Below, in pieces: positions 51,074 to 61,700 of a DNA stretch of 63,369 nucleotides. Source of the DNA: Acidobacteriaceae bacterium (GTDB lineage: Bacteria > Acidobacteriota > Terriglobia > Bryobacterales > Bryobacteraceae); NCBI GenBank assembly GCA_020247055.1, contig JADCJL010000152.1, forward strand, positions 1 through 63,369. Direction: 5' to 3'. A model generated the notes under the pieces. That model was not told where the DNA came from, made no database searches, and was given only the letters and a program-made list of their open reading frames with translations. The translations under genes were made by a program, and so were the position numbers. Positions within the stretch are counted from its first letter, which is position 1, and every line of letters starts with the position of its first letter.

Positions 51074-54000
51074 ATGAAATCGTTACTCCGGTCTCTGCTC
51101 TTGTTTACTGCGCTGCTTTCCGGCATTTATGGCCAGGTAGAACGCGCTTCGGTGGTGGGTACCATCACGGATAAGTCGGGCGCCGTCATGGCCGGCGTGG
51201 AGGTAACCGTCACCAATGTGGCGACCAATACCTCGCAGCGCCTGGTTACCGATGAAGCCGGTGCATACTCGGCCGTGAATCTGATTCCCGGCGTCTACAC
51301 CGTGCAGGCGGCGAAATCCGGTTTCCGGAACATGGTCTTTAAAGATTACACGCTGCAGGTTAGTCAGGCCGCCCGTCTCGACGTGGTCATGGAAGTGGGC
51401 GAGGTGAACCAGTCGGTGGAGGTCACCGGCGCGGCGCCCCTGCTCCAGACCGAAAACGCCAGCGTCGGTCAGGTAATTGCCAAAGAGGCGGTGCAATCCC
51501 TGCCGCTCAACGGACGGAACTTTGTGCAACTCGCCATCCTGGCTCCCGGGGTGACGGGACTCGATTACGCCCAGTCCAACACCATCAATTCAGGGCGCCG
51601 GCCGGATGAACTCCGCCCGGGCGGCACGGCGCTGGCGGCCAACGGCGCGCGGAGCACCTCCAATCAGGTGCTGATTGACGGCATCGATAACACGGAGATG
51701 ATTTCGCAAACCTTCATCGTCCGCCCCGCGGTCGAAGGCATTCAAGAGTTTAAGGTGCTCACGAACAACGCCGGCGCCGAGTACGGCCGTTCAGCCGGTG
51801 CGGTCGTGGTGATCACCTCCAAGTCCGGCGGCAACGACTTCCACGGGTCGCTGTTTCACTTTCTGCGGAACGAAGCGTTTGATGCCAGGAACTTCTTTGC
51901 CCGCACCGATGCTCCCAAGCCGCCCTTCAAGCTGAATCAGTACGGCGTAGCGCTGGGCGGGCCGATAAAGCGCAACAAGACCTTCTTTTTCGCCGATTAC
52001 GAAGGCTACCGGGAGGTCTTCGGCGACACCCAGCTCGTCACCGTTCCGACCGCCGCCATGAAAACAGGCGACTTCCGGGGCGTCGCTCCCAACGGCATCT
52101 TCGATCCTCTCACCACCACCGCGAACCCCGCCGGCGGCGCCGCCATCCGCCAGCGCTTCCCCAATGACACCATTCCCGCCAGCCGCTTTGATCCCATCGG
52201 CGCCGGCATGGCGCAGCTCTGGCCGAATCCGCAGCGCTCCGGACTCATCAACAACTTCGTCGCCAATCCGGTGAAAAAGTCCAGCCTGCACCGGGCCGAC
52301 GGTCGCCTCGATCACGTCTTCGATTCGAACAACACCGCGTTCTTCCGTTACTCCATCGACAAGAGCCTGATTACCATGCCCGATACCTTCGACACCAACA
52401 TCGGCGGCAACGAAGCGAGCTTCGCGGGCAACCTCGACGCGACCGGTCGCAATGTGGTGGGCGCCTACACGCGCGTCATGTCCCCGTCCACGGTTGGAGA
52501 CTTCCGCTACGGTTACACGCAGTACAACTCCGCTCTGATTCCCACGCAGCTCACCAACCCGATCTGGTCCCGGATTCCCGGCCGCGATTCGGGCGATCCC
52601 CGGCAGCCCTCGGCCCCCATTGTCGGTACCGCCGGCTACGCCGGCTTGGGTAACGCGCGCTCTACCCCGCTGATCCGCGATCAGAAGATGCACGAACTGA
52701 TTGCCAACATCTCCACGCTCAAAGGCAAGCACAACATCAAGTACGGTATCGACCTCCGTCTCCGTACAACCGGCGAGACCGCTTCGCCTCCCGGAGAGTC
52801 CGCCTTCGGTCGCTGGAACTTTGATCCCGCCTACTCGCGCAATCCCGCCGCCCCGGCCGGCACCGGCGACACCGTGGCCACCATGATCCTCGGCTATCCG
52901 CTGGCGCTCCGCCGCGATGTCTTCCTGCCCGGAACCGCGACCCTGAATACCAACGAGTGGAATCTCTACATTCGCGACGAGTGGCGCGTCACCTCGAAGC
53001 TGACGCTCAACATCGGCCTGCACTACGAAGTCAATACTCCGTTCGTTGAAAGGAAAAACCAGTGGGTCAACTTCAATCCGGCCTCCGGTGCGCAACTGGT
53101 CGCCGGGGTCAACGGCGTCTCTAACACCGGCAACATCAACACCGACTGGAAGGCCTGGGGACCGCGCCTGAGCTTCGCCTACCAGGTCGACAAAAAGACG
53201 GTCATCCGCGGTGGCTACGGCCTCTTCTATGAGCCGCAGGGGAACTTCAATACCTCCATCCGGCAGTTCCGCCAGCCCCCCTTCGGCTTTGTGATCAACA
53301 TTCCGTTCAGCGGCAACGATGTACCCACGCGGCGCGCCGCTGACGGCTTCCCGATCACCACCCAGGTCCCCGACCTGACCCGCGGCCCCGCCTTCTATGC
53401 CCTGCGCGGCGTAACCCCCAACTACCGGAACGGACAACTCCAGCAGTTCAATCTCAGCGCCCAGCGGGAGATCGCCAAGGACACCGTCGTTACCCTTGGC
53501 TTTGTCGGTTCGGCCGGTGCGCTGTTGAGCTGGCAGCGGAACCTGAATCAGCCCGACCCCGGCCCCGGCGGCATCGACGCCCGCCGGCCCTTCGCCCGGC
53601 AACTGCCCGGCGTCACCAACATCCAGTGGCTCGAGTCCTCGGCCAACTCGGCCTACACCTCCATGCAGCTGAATGTCGAAAAGCGCTACGCCAAGGGCCT
53701 CTACCTACTGAGTAACTGGACCTGGGCGCATGGCCTCGATAACGTCGGCGGCGACGGCGGCGCCAACGGCCCGGTGCCGCAGGACCCCGGCAACCGGCGG
53801 GCCGACTGGTCGAGTTCCAACTCCGATATCCGCCATCGCATCAACTTCGCCGCCTCCTACCTGCTCCCGTTCGGCGCCAACCTGCAAGGCCCGGCCAAGT
53901 TCGTTCTCCACGGCTGGGAGTTGGGCGGCTTGACCGTGATTCAAAGCGGCCTGCCCTTCACGGTTACCGTTCCCGGTTCGCCCTCGAACACCGGTTCGGG

Positions 54001-54349
54001 ATCGCGCGCCAACGCTGTGGCGGGGGTCAGCCCTGCGGCCACGAATCGCAGCATCACCAGCTGGTTCAACCCCGCGGCGTTTTCGGTGCCCCCCGCCTTC
54101 ACCTGGGGTAATCTGGGCCGGAACACCCTGCGCGGGCCGGGCATTTGGAACCTCGATCTTTCGGCTGCCAAGAAGTTCAACTTCTCGGAGACCCGGCGCC
54201 TCGAGTTCCGTGCCGAATTCTTCAATTCGCTCAACCATCCGCAGTTCGGGCTGCCCGGCTCAACCATCGGCGTGGGCGGCGTGGGCACAATCACCGCAAC
54301 GCAGCGCGCCAACCGGCAGATCCAGTTCGCTCTCCGCTATGCTTTCTAA
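51074..54349 (+). CDS. Oar-like TonB-dependent receptor 3
   Basis: 1091 residues from the ATG at 51074 (TAGGAG Shine-Dalgarno). Signal ends at SGIYGQ; then the carboxypeptidase-regulatory-like domain (SVVGTITDKSGAVMAGV), plug with LPLNGRNFVQLA and LIDGIDNTE, and a barrel ending QFALRYAF. Sense-strand third positions look richer in C than in the cytoplasmic genes nearby. The 88-bp repeat (copy B) begins 5 bp after its stop. Ligand unknown; the adjacent sugar dehydrogenase hints at sugars. Confidence 0.93.
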   Translation: MKSLLRSLLLFTALLSGIYGQVERASVVGTITDKSGAVMAGVEVTVTNVATNTSQRLVTDEAGAYSAVNLIPGVYTVQAAKSGFRNMVFKDYTLQVSQAARLDVVMEVGEVNQSVEVTGAAPLLQTENASVGQVIAKEAVQSLPLNGRNFVQLAILAPGVTGLDYAQSNTINSGRRPDELRPGGTALAANGARSTSNQVLIDGIDNTEMISQTFIVRPAVEGIQEFKVLTNNAGAEYGRSAGAVVVITSKSGGNDFHGSLFHFLRNEAFDARNFFARTDAPKPPFKLNQYGVALGGPIKRNKTFFFADYEGYREVFGDTQLVTVPTAAMKTGDFRGVAPNGIFDPLTTTANPAGGAAIRQRFPNDTIPASRFDPIGAGMAQLWPNPQRSGLINNFVANPVKKSSLHRADGRLDHVFDSNNTAFFRYSIDKSLITMPDTFDTNIGGNEASFAGNLDATGRNVVGAYTRVMSPSTVGDFRYGYTQYNSALIPTQLTNPIWSRIPGRDSGDPRQPSAPIVGTAGYAGLGNARSTPLIRDQKMHELIANISTLKGKHNIKYGIDLRLRTTGETASPPGESAFGRWNFDPAYSRNPAAPAGTGDTVATMILGYPLALRRDVFLPGTATLNTNEWNLYIRDEWRVTSKLTLNIGLHYEVNTPFVERKNQWVNFNPASGAQLVAGVNGVSNTGNINTDWKAWGPRLSFAYQVDKKTVIRGGYGLFYEPQGNFNTSIRQFRQPPFGFVINIPFSGNDVPTRRAADGFPITTQVPDLTRGPAFYALRGVTPNYRNGQLQQFNLSAQREIAKDTVVTLGFVGSAGALLSWQRNLNQPDPGPGGIDARRPFARQLPGVTNIQWLESSANSAYTSMQLNVEKRYAKGLYLLSNWTWAHGLDNVGGDGGANGPVPQDPGNRRADWSSSNSDIRHRINFAASYLLPFGANLQGPAKFVLHGWELGGLTVIQSGLPFTVTVPGSPSNTGSGSRANAVAGVSPAATNRSITSWFNPAAFSVPPAFTWGNLGRNTLRGPGIWNLDLSAAKKFNFSETRRLEFRAEFFNSLNHPQFGLPGSTIGVGGVGTITATQRANRQIQFALRYAF

Positions 54350-54354
54350 GAAAC

Positions 54355-54442
54355 GCGCACAACGGACTCGCTTCGGCCCGGCAGGAGGGGCGAGTTTCTC
54401 GCCCGTTGGTGCCGTGCCTGTGCGGCCTGTGCGCTTCTGACC
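54355..54442 (+). repeat. GCGCACA 3' repeat element, copy B
   Basis: 88 bp, same length as copy A, starting 5 bp after the receptor 3 stop. Nested arms: outer GCGCACA with TGTGCGC, then CGGCA with TGCCG, then a perfect GGGCGAG-TTT-CTCGCCC hairpin. Where copy A has a G-U pair in the inner stem, this copy has G-C. The decayed MLE-family gene begins directly at its right end. Confidence 0.8.
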
Positions 54443-55210
54443 ATGCAATCGCCGACCTGCAGGCCTTCACCCTCCGCGAGCCCGGCTCCGGACGGGGTTA
54501 TTCGCTACTGAAAGCCTCCACGGACCAGTGGCTGACGGGTTGGGGCGAAAGCCCTCCCGCCTCGTTGACGCTGGCCCGTTCCGTGGCCGTCGGCCAGGAG
54601 ACCTTCCGCTATGACGTGCTCACCCGGTGGCTCTCCGGCGACCCCATAGCCGCCGCGGTGAACATGGCGCTCCTCGATCTTTACGGCCAAGAGGCCAAGG
54701 CCCCCATCTTTCAGCTGTTCGACTGGCCTACCCGCTTCAAAGCAACCTTCGTGAATTCTTCTCTCCCCATGCCGGGATCGGCTGTGGATGCACTCTGCTG
54801 ACCCAATCGGCGCAGAACGATCCCTACCGCTCCGCGGGTCCGCCGGGCGCGGCCGACCAGATGGATGATTTCGTCAAGATCGGTAGCCACCAGGGGACGG
54901 CTGAGGCAAAGGCACGCTCGAAGGCAAAAGTGCTGCCACCATCTACTGCGTGGAGGGCTTTAAAGCTTCTCTGGTTGGCGCCGACCCGATACCGGTAGAG
55001 CACCTCTGGCCGTCGATGCCCCACCATGATCAACCATTGCGGTCGCATTCCCGGGGGGAAAGGTGGCCCCTATCGGCAAGTATCCCCTGCCCACCAGGCC
55101 GGGCCTCGGCTTCGATCTGGACGAAAAGCAGGTGGCCCGGTACCGGTTTGAAGGCACCCGTCCCATGGCCCGGGTCTTCCACCCGGACGGCGCCGTGGCG
55201 GCCTGGTAAC
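54443..55210 (+). pseudogene. decayed mandelate racemase/muconate-lactonizing (enolase superfamily) gene
   Basis: The first part, about 54446-54801, encodes the typical N-terminal capping domain: IADLQAFTLREPG, TGWGESPP and AVNMALLDLYGQEAKAPIFQL. It lacks a start codon, since the sequence begins right after the repeat, and stops at 54801. The central barrel, with the catalytic lysines and metal ligands, is missing or unreadable. In a shifted frame near 55057-55206 the family C-terminus reappears (PGLGFDLDEKQVARYRF and ending GAVAAW). Two frames and large internal loss make it non-functional. Confidence 0.75.
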
Positions 55211-55234
55211 CCGCCGCCGGAAGTGACCCCGCTC

Positions 55235-55276
55235 AAGCAGCAGCGCCTCCCGCCGAAACGGGAGGCGCTGCTGCTT
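55235..55276. terminator. 18-bp perfect hairpin
   Basis: AAGCAGCAGCGCCTCCCG pairs perfectly with its reverse complement around a CCGAAA loop. It lies between the decayed gene and the 3' end of receptor 4, so it may terminate receptor 4 on the minus strand or both directions. No T-tract. Confidence 0.55.
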
Positions 55277-55293
55277 GGGGTTGGGCGGTTGCC

Positions 55294-55342
55294 GGTTAGA
55301 AGCGCACAGGTCGCGCCGAGCCTACGCGGGTCCGTTGTGCGC
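55294..55342 (-). repeat. GCGCACA 3' repeat element, copy C (short form)
   Basis: In the sense of receptor 4 it starts 5 bp after the stop: GCGCACAACGGAC, then a shortened centre, then CCTGTGCGCTTCTAACC. Both ends match copies A and B, but about 39 bp of centre is missing. The outer GCGCACA/TGTGCGC arms are intact. Confidence 0.75.
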
Positions 55343-55347
55343 GGTCC

Positions 55348-58300
55348 TCAGAAGTACAGCTTCAGGGCCGCCTGCATGATCCGCGGGTCCCTGGCGCTGG
55401 TGATGCGGCCGAAGGCGGCGTTCTGGAAGGCCGCCACCGGGTTGCCGAAGTTGGGCTTGTTCATGGCGTTGAAGATCTCCCAGCGGAACTCGAGCTTACG
55501 CTTCTCGGCGAACTGGAAGCTCTTGAACGCGCCGGCGTCGAGATTCACGAGACCGGGTCCGTACAGCAGATTCCGGCTCGAAGTCCCGAACGTGCCCAGC
55601 GCCGGCAGCGCGAAGGCGGCCGTATCAAAGTAACGCTGGATCATCGCCCCGCGCGCCGCGCCGCCGTAAACTTCCGGCATCCGCAGGATGTCGGCACGGT
55701 CCCGGCCAATACCGGCCAGGCTGCGGTCGACGCCCGCCGAAACGCTGAACGGCAGACCACCCTGCAGCGTCAGAATGCTGTTCAGCTGCCAGCCGGCAAA
55801 CAGCACCTTCTTGATGCCGGTAGCGCCTTTGGCAAACGGAACGTCCCAAAGGATGCTGTTGACCACGCGATGGCGGACGTCAAAATCACTCGGGCCTTTG
55901 TCCAGATTCTGCCGGAACGGGTTGGTCGACTGGTTGCCCGTGCCGGAGTTGCCGTCGTTCGACGCCAGGTCGAGCGACTTGGCCCACACGTAGCTGCCGA
56001 GAATGGAGAAGCCGCTCGCCAGCCGCCGGTTCCAGCTCAACTGGAACGAGTGGTAGGTGGAGTTGGCCGTTGACTGCGTCGAGCGGATCTCGCTGAAGCC
56101 CGGGTAGAGCCGGCGCGCATCAACGTTTCCGGTCGTGGACTGCCCGGGGACGAACACGGCGGGGTTGATGTTCTGGCCCACCATGAACTTGGTGCCCTTG
56201 GAACCGATGTAGGCAAACGTGAAGACCGTCTTGCCGAGCAGTTCCCGTTGGATGTTCAGATTCCACTGCTGCATGTAGCCGCTCGTGAAATCCGGGTCCA
56301 CCGAGTTATGCGTAATCGGCAGCACGAACTGCCGGCGGGCGCGGTCTTCGGCCGTGACCGGCGGGACGTAGTTCCGCAGAATGTTCAACTGGCCGGGGTT
56401 GGCCGCGTAGGGGTCACTCAGCTGCACCGTGAAGGTCCGCAGGCCGAACGAGAAGGGCTGGTTGATCGAGTTGGTGTTGAGGCCCACCAGACGCAGCGTG
56501 TCCCAGAAGACGCCGTAGCCGCCGCGGACGCTGGTCTTGCCATCGCCGAACGGATCCCAGGCGAAGCCGAAGCGGGGCGCGGGCTTGTTCCAGTCGTCGC
56601 CGACAATGCCGTTGGGGATGCCGGAGTCACCCGGGAAGAGTGCACCGACCGGGGCTAGCGGGTACATCCGGCTCTGCTGGCCGGCGCGGAAAGCGCCCAG
56701 CTCCTGATTCTTTTCCTTCACCATCAGGAAGGGCTCCCAGCGGAGTCCGATGTTGAGGGTCAGCCGGCGGTTGACGCGCCAGTCGTCCTGGAAGTAGAGA
56801 AACGGCGTCCACTTGTACTGATAGGCGCGGATGGGCGAGTTCTGGTAGACGTCGTTGGCGGCGCCGAGGAAGAAGTCCGCGTAGCCGTAACCCTGGTTAC
56901 CGGTGCGCTGCCCGTTCACGCTGAACTGGGGATCTTTCTGGAAGAACTCCCGCCCGTTGCGGCGGATGCGGGACATTTCCCCACCGAACGTCATCGTGTG
57001 GCTGCCGCGCGTATAGGTCATGTTGTCGATGACCTGGTAGTTCATCATGTAGCTGTTGAAGTTGGTGTCCACGCGCACGCCGAGGCCGTTGGCGATCGAG
57101 ATCGACCAATCGGTCGGCACGCCGGGCGGCGACAGCGAGATGCAACTGCGACAGCCGAGGGCCGCCCAGTCAAGGGCCGGCTCGGTGGTGAGCGGAGCGC
57201 GGACGAAGGTGTTGCGCGCTACCGTGGCCGTGAAGGTGTTGACGAGATTGGGCGTGAACACATAGCTGTGGTTCAGTGTGGAGTTGTAGGTTACCCAGTT
57301 ATTCTGCGAGTTGAACAGCAGCAGCCCGCTGTTCTGATTCCGGCGGAAGTCGTCAAAGAAGAAGCGGAAGCTGGTCTTCTGCTTGTCCGAGATCGAGTGG
57401 TCAAACTTGATGGTGACCTGGTCTTCCTCGGTGGGAAGCGAGACGTTATAAGCAAAGATGTTGCCCGGGCTGTTGGGTAGCGGCATGAAGACGTCGGCGA
57501 AGCGCCGGGCGACCGGATCGAGCCGCGAGGCGGGGATAACGGCGCCCGGGAAGGGAACGCCCTGCGGATTCTGCGACGTCACGGTTTCCGGAGGAGCTAC
57601 CGAGACGGGCGTGCCGCGAATGCTCGACGCGCTGAAGTTCCCCTGCCGCTCGAGCGCCGTGGGAACAATAATCGACGACGAAGTGGCGCCGAGCCGCTGG
57701 CGGGTGCCTTCGTAAGCGAAAAAGAAGAACGATTTGTCCTTGCCGTTATACAGCTTCGGGATCACAATCGGCCCGCCGAGCGTACCGCCAAACTGGTTGC
57801 GGCGCAGCGGGTCCTTGCCGCGCGCAAAGAAGTTGCGGGTGTTGAGTTTGTCGTTGCGCAGGAAGTTAAACAGCACCCCGTGATACTCGTTGGTGCCGCT
57901 CTTGGTCACCATGTTGATCACGGCGCCGCCGTTGCGGCCGTTCACGGCGTTGTACCCGTTCTGCAGGATGGAGAACTCCTGCAGGGTATCCGGATTGGGG
58001 AAGGCGGCGGGCAGGTTGTTGTAACCGTCCATATTCAAGCCGCCATCAAGAGTGTAGGCGCTCGAGTTCGGGCGCGCGCCGTTGACGCTAAAAACAATGT
58101 TGGTGTTGAGCGCGATGCCGCTGGCCGCCGACCCCGTGCCCATCTGGATGGAGCCGGGCAGCAGAGCCTGGAGTTGCAGCGCGTTGCGCCCGTTCAAGGG
58201 CAGTTCGACGACGCGTCCGCTGTCGACCACCTCTTTGACGGTGCCGCTGAACGTATCTACCGTTGTGGCCGTGGCGGAGACGTCAAGGACCTGTTGCACT

Positions 58301-58629
58301 TCGCCAACCTGCATCGAGAAATCCTGCCGGGCGCGCTGGTTGATTTCAACGAGCAGCGCCTTCACCTGCGCTTTGCGGAAGCCGGAGGCTTCGACATCAA
58401 TCGAGTAGGTGCCGGGGCGCAGAGTGGGGAAGATATAGTCGCCGCGTTCGTTGCTGAGCGCCGTGTCGCGCGCGCCGGTACCTTCGAGAGTAACCGTCAC
58501 TTTCGCGCCCACCATGGCTGCGCCGGAGCCATCGGCAACGGTGCCGAAAATAGTTCCGGTGGCCGATTGACCAAACAAGCTGACTGTGCTAACTAAAAGC
58601 CCCAATAGTAAATGTTTCCCTGGAATCAT
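55348..58629 (-). CDS. Oar-like TonB-dependent receptor 4
   Basis: 1093 residues. Signal peptide (LLLGLLVSTVSLFGQ), carboxypeptidase-regulatory-like domain (GTIFGTVADGSGAAMVG), plug with VELPLNGRNALQL and TLDGGLNMD, and a barrel ending MQAALKLYF. Same family as receptors 1-3 and 5. It lies 159 bp downstream of receptor 5 on the same strand but is separated from it by a strong terminator, so it probably has its own promoter. Confidence 0.93.
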   Translation of the reverse strand: MIPGKHLLLGLLVSTVSLFGQSATGTIFGTVADGSGAAMVGAKVTVTLEGTGARDTALSNERGDYIFPTLRPGTYSIDVEASGFRKAQVKALLVEINQRARQDFSMQVGEVQQVLDVSATATTVDTFSGTVKEVVDSGRVVELPLNGRNALQLQALLPGSIQMGTGSAASGIALNTNIVFSVNGARPNSSAYTLDGGLNMDGYNNLPAAFPNPDTLQEFSILQNGYNAVNGRNGGAVINMVTKSGTNEYHGVLFNFLRNDKLNTRNFFARGKDPLRRNQFGGTLGGPIVIPKLYNGKDKSFFFFAYEGTRQRLGATSSSIIVPTALERQGNFSASSIRGTPVSVAPPETVTSQNPQGVPFPGAVIPASRLDPVARRFADVFMPLPNSPGNIFAYNVSLPTEEDQVTIKFDHSISDKQKTSFRFFFDDFRRNQNSGLLLFNSQNNWVTYNSTLNHSYVFTPNLVNTFTATVARNTFVRAPLTTEPALDWAALGCRSCISLSPPGVPTDWSISIANGLGVRVDTNFNSYMMNYQVIDNMTYTRGSHTMTFGGEMSRIRRNGREFFQKDPQFSVNGQRTGNQGYGYADFFLGAANDVYQNSPIRAYQYKWTPFLYFQDDWRVNRRLTLNIGLRWEPFLMVKEKNQELGAFRAGQQSRMYPLAPVGALFPGDSGIPNGIVGDDWNKPAPRFGFAWDPFGDGKTSVRGGYGVFWDTLRLVGLNTNSINQPFSFGLRTFTVQLSDPYAANPGQLNILRNYVPPVTAEDRARRQFVLPITHNSVDPDFTSGYMQQWNLNIQRELLGKTVFTFAYIGSKGTKFMVGQNINPAVFVPGQSTTGNVDARRLYPGFSEIRSTQSTANSTYHSFQLSWNRRLASGFSILGSYVWAKSLDLASNDGNSGTGNQSTNPFRQNLDKGPSDFDVRHRVVNSILWDVPFAKGATGIKKVLFAGWQLNSILTLQGGLPFSVSAGVDRSLAGIGRDRADILRMPEVYGGAARGAMIQRYFDTAAFALPALGTFGTSSRNLLYGPGLVNLDAGAFKSFQFAEKRKLEFRWEIFNAMNKPNFGNPVAAFQNAAFGRITSARDPRIMQAALKLYF

Positions 58630-58734
58630 GTCACCAACGGTATCATCGGTGGCGCACTACGGCAAGGGGGTAGACTTAGCAGCAGCTTAGTGCGGGAAGC
58701 GTCGGGCTGATGAGGAATCACGCGCAAAAAAGAA

Positions 58735-58769
58735 AAATCGCGGATTCCCGGTGGGGGAATCCGCGATTT
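58735..58769 (-). terminator. rho-independent terminator of TonB receptor 5
   Basis: Perfect 15-bp stem (AAATCGCGGATTCCC with its complement), GGTGG loop, followed on the minus strand by TTTCTTTTTT. It begins 20 bp past the receptor 5 stop. The best intrinsic terminator in the window. Confidence 0.85.
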
Positions 58770-58788
58770 AGGGCAAGCAGGGGGATTG

Positions 58789-61700
58789 TTAAAACACGAA
58801 GCGCAGTCCGAACTGAATGTTGCGCGGATTACCGCCCTGTACAATCTGTCCGAACAGCGGGCTAGCCACGTCCGTCGTCGCGCCGCGCGCGTCAAGGGCG
58901 GGGGTGTTGGAGATGTTGTAGAACTCACCGCGGAACTGGAGATTGTAGCGTTCGCCAAACCGGGTGTTCTTGAGGAAAGAGACGTCGAAGTTCACGCGGC
59001 CGGGACCGCGCAGACGGGGCTGGCTGACCGAGTCGGTGGGCAGCGTGAAGGGGGCGGCGCGTTCAAAGGCCGTCGTGTCGAACCAGCGGGTCAGCGACTG
59101 CTGGTCGCTCGGCAGCACCGGATCCTTCAGCCGGTTGGCGCGGCCGTTGGTGGAGCTGAAGTTGAACAGGCTGGTCGTGTCGGGCGCCGTGATCATCACC
59201 GGGCGGCCTTTCTGCAGCACGGTGATGCTTGAAACCTGCCAGCCGCCGGCGATCTTCTGGACCACGGAGTTGGCGTCGTTGAGGAACTTACGGCCTTTGC
59301 CGAACGGCAGGTCGTAGAGGTAGCTCAGGACGAGCCGCTGCGGGATGTCGTTGGCCTCAATGCCCCGGTTATAGCGGGCGTTATAGAGACTGTTGGAGGG
59401 GCCGACCACCCACGTGTTCGATTGCATCGTATTGGCGATGGTCTTCGAACCCGTAAACGAGGCCGACAGCGTCATGCCGTTCGAGTACTGCTTTTCAAGG
59501 CGCATATACCAGCTCTGGTAGCTCAGGTCCCCGTACGGATCGCGGAAGATCAGCAGGTCGAGGAACTGAGGATACGGACGGAGCGCCTGGCGGGCGGAAA
59601 TCGTGGGGCCCGAAAGCGCGCCGGTGCGGATCTTGCCGAAAAACGGGTTCGGCACCGGCTGCAGCAACTGGCTGCCGAGCCGCATCAGCGACGGATCGTT
59701 CTGGTTCCGCTGGCGGTTCCAATACAGGTGGCTGGTCTTCGATCCGACGTAGGCGACCTCAAACATCGTGTTGGCGCTGAGCATCCGCTGGATGGAAAAC
59801 GACCAGTTGCCCATCGAAGCATTCGGTCGGTAGCGCACATCGGCGCGGACGTTCTGGCCGGCGAAGTTGGTGTTGCGATCCGGCACGATGATGCCGCCGG
59901 CGAACGGATTGGACCAGGACCCGCCCACGGGCGGCGTCGAGGGCAGCGTATTCGGCTGGCCCAGGAAGAGGGCATTCGAAAGGAAGCTGCCGTTGCCGAA
60001 GTCGGTGGCGGCGGCGTTCACACCCAGGTAGGAGGCGTAGAAGATCGCCGCGCCCGTGCGGATCACCGTCTTCGAATTCAACTGGTAGGCGATGCCGAGC
60101 CGCGGCGAAAAGTTCTTCCGGTTCGGGTCGGACTGGTAGCCGCCCGGCTCGATCAGCTTGAAGGTTCCTTTCGTGCCCGCCACCGGGTCGATCGCATCGA
60201 AATCGATGTACCCGATCTGGCCGAACTTCTCGGCGTACGGTGTCGTGTACTCATAGCGGAAGCCGAGGTTCAGCGTGAGCTTGTCGGTAACGCGCCAGTC
60301 ATCCTGGATATACGCGCCCCAGTAGCGCTGGTAGAGGAACAGCGGACGCGTAATCGTAATGGCGCCGTCCTGCGGAACGCCGAGCAGGAAGCTGGCAAAG
60401 CCGTGGCCGGAGTTGAGCGCGGTGACCGTGGGGTCGGGGCCCTGCGAATAGACGCGGTCGAAGATGTACTGCCCGGCGGACTGCTGCGAGTTGAACGCGT
60501 TCAGTTTGATCAGCTGATGGTCGGCGCCGGCCTTGATCTTGTGGCGGGTTTTGATGATGGTGGCGTGGTACTGCGCGTGCCACGTGTCCTGCGGGTTGAG
60601 GTTTCGTCCGACGCCGCCGAGTTGGTCAAATTCATTCGGCGCGGCGCCCGTGACGGCAAGGCCGGCGCCCTGGGCGTAGGTCTGGATGGAAACCTGCGGG
60701 AACTGCTGGAACAGGATGTTGCGGGTAACCGCGCTTGAGAAGCCCAGGGCGCCGACGTCAAAGCCCTCGCTCAGCGGCCGGGAGTCGAACTGGAGCCGGG
60801 TATACGAGATCCGCCCTTCGCCGATCATCGTGGGGCTGAAGGTGGACGTCAGCGAGATCAGAGCGCTGTTGGCGGGGTTGGAGCTCAACGAGCGCGGAGG
60901 GAAGGCGGGGTTGAGGGCGACCTGCGTGGACGACTTCAACTCGCGGCCTCCGTAGCGACCGTAGAGGCGATGGCGGTCGCTGAGGATGTGGTCGATGCGG
61001 CCGAACCAGTTGTCGGAGTTCGTGATGGATTTGCCCACGCGGAAGTAGTTGTTGACGAGCGAGGCGCCTTCACCCGGGCGGTTCGATTCGCCCCAGAACG
61101 GGACGACGCGGGCCGAGATCGGATGGACACGCGTCGAAGGAATGCGATTGCCGGGGAAGGGATCGCGGATGAAGCCGCCGGTGGGGTTGGTCCGCGTCGT
61201 GGTGTAGTCGTAGATCGTGTTCAGCCGGCCCGTACGGTCAAAGGTCTGCGAGAAGTCGCCCTGCCGCTGGAGCGCCGTCGGCACCGTCAGCAGCGCCTGG
61301 TCGGGGCTGCCTTGGCGGGTGCCTTCGTAGATGGCGAACCAGAACGTTCGATCTTTGATGATCTTGCCGCCCGCGCCCGCGCCAAACTCGTTGCGCTGGA
61401 ACAGGCCCTTCGGCACGCGGTTCCGGTTGTTCTGCCAGGAGTTGGCGTTGAGATGGTCGTTGCGAAGGAACTCGTACGCCACCCCGTGGATCTGGTTGGT
61501 GCCGGACTTGGTGGCGACGTTGACGATGCCGCCCGCCGCGCGGCCGAACTCGGCCGAGTAGGTCGAAGTTTCGACTTTGAATTCGCCCACGGCTTCGAGC
61601 GGAACCGTGTACGCATTGCCGGACTCGGTGGTCCCGCGCGATTCGCCGCCGTCGATCAGTACGCCGTTCTGCTGCGCGAGGCCGCCGTTGATCTGGGATG

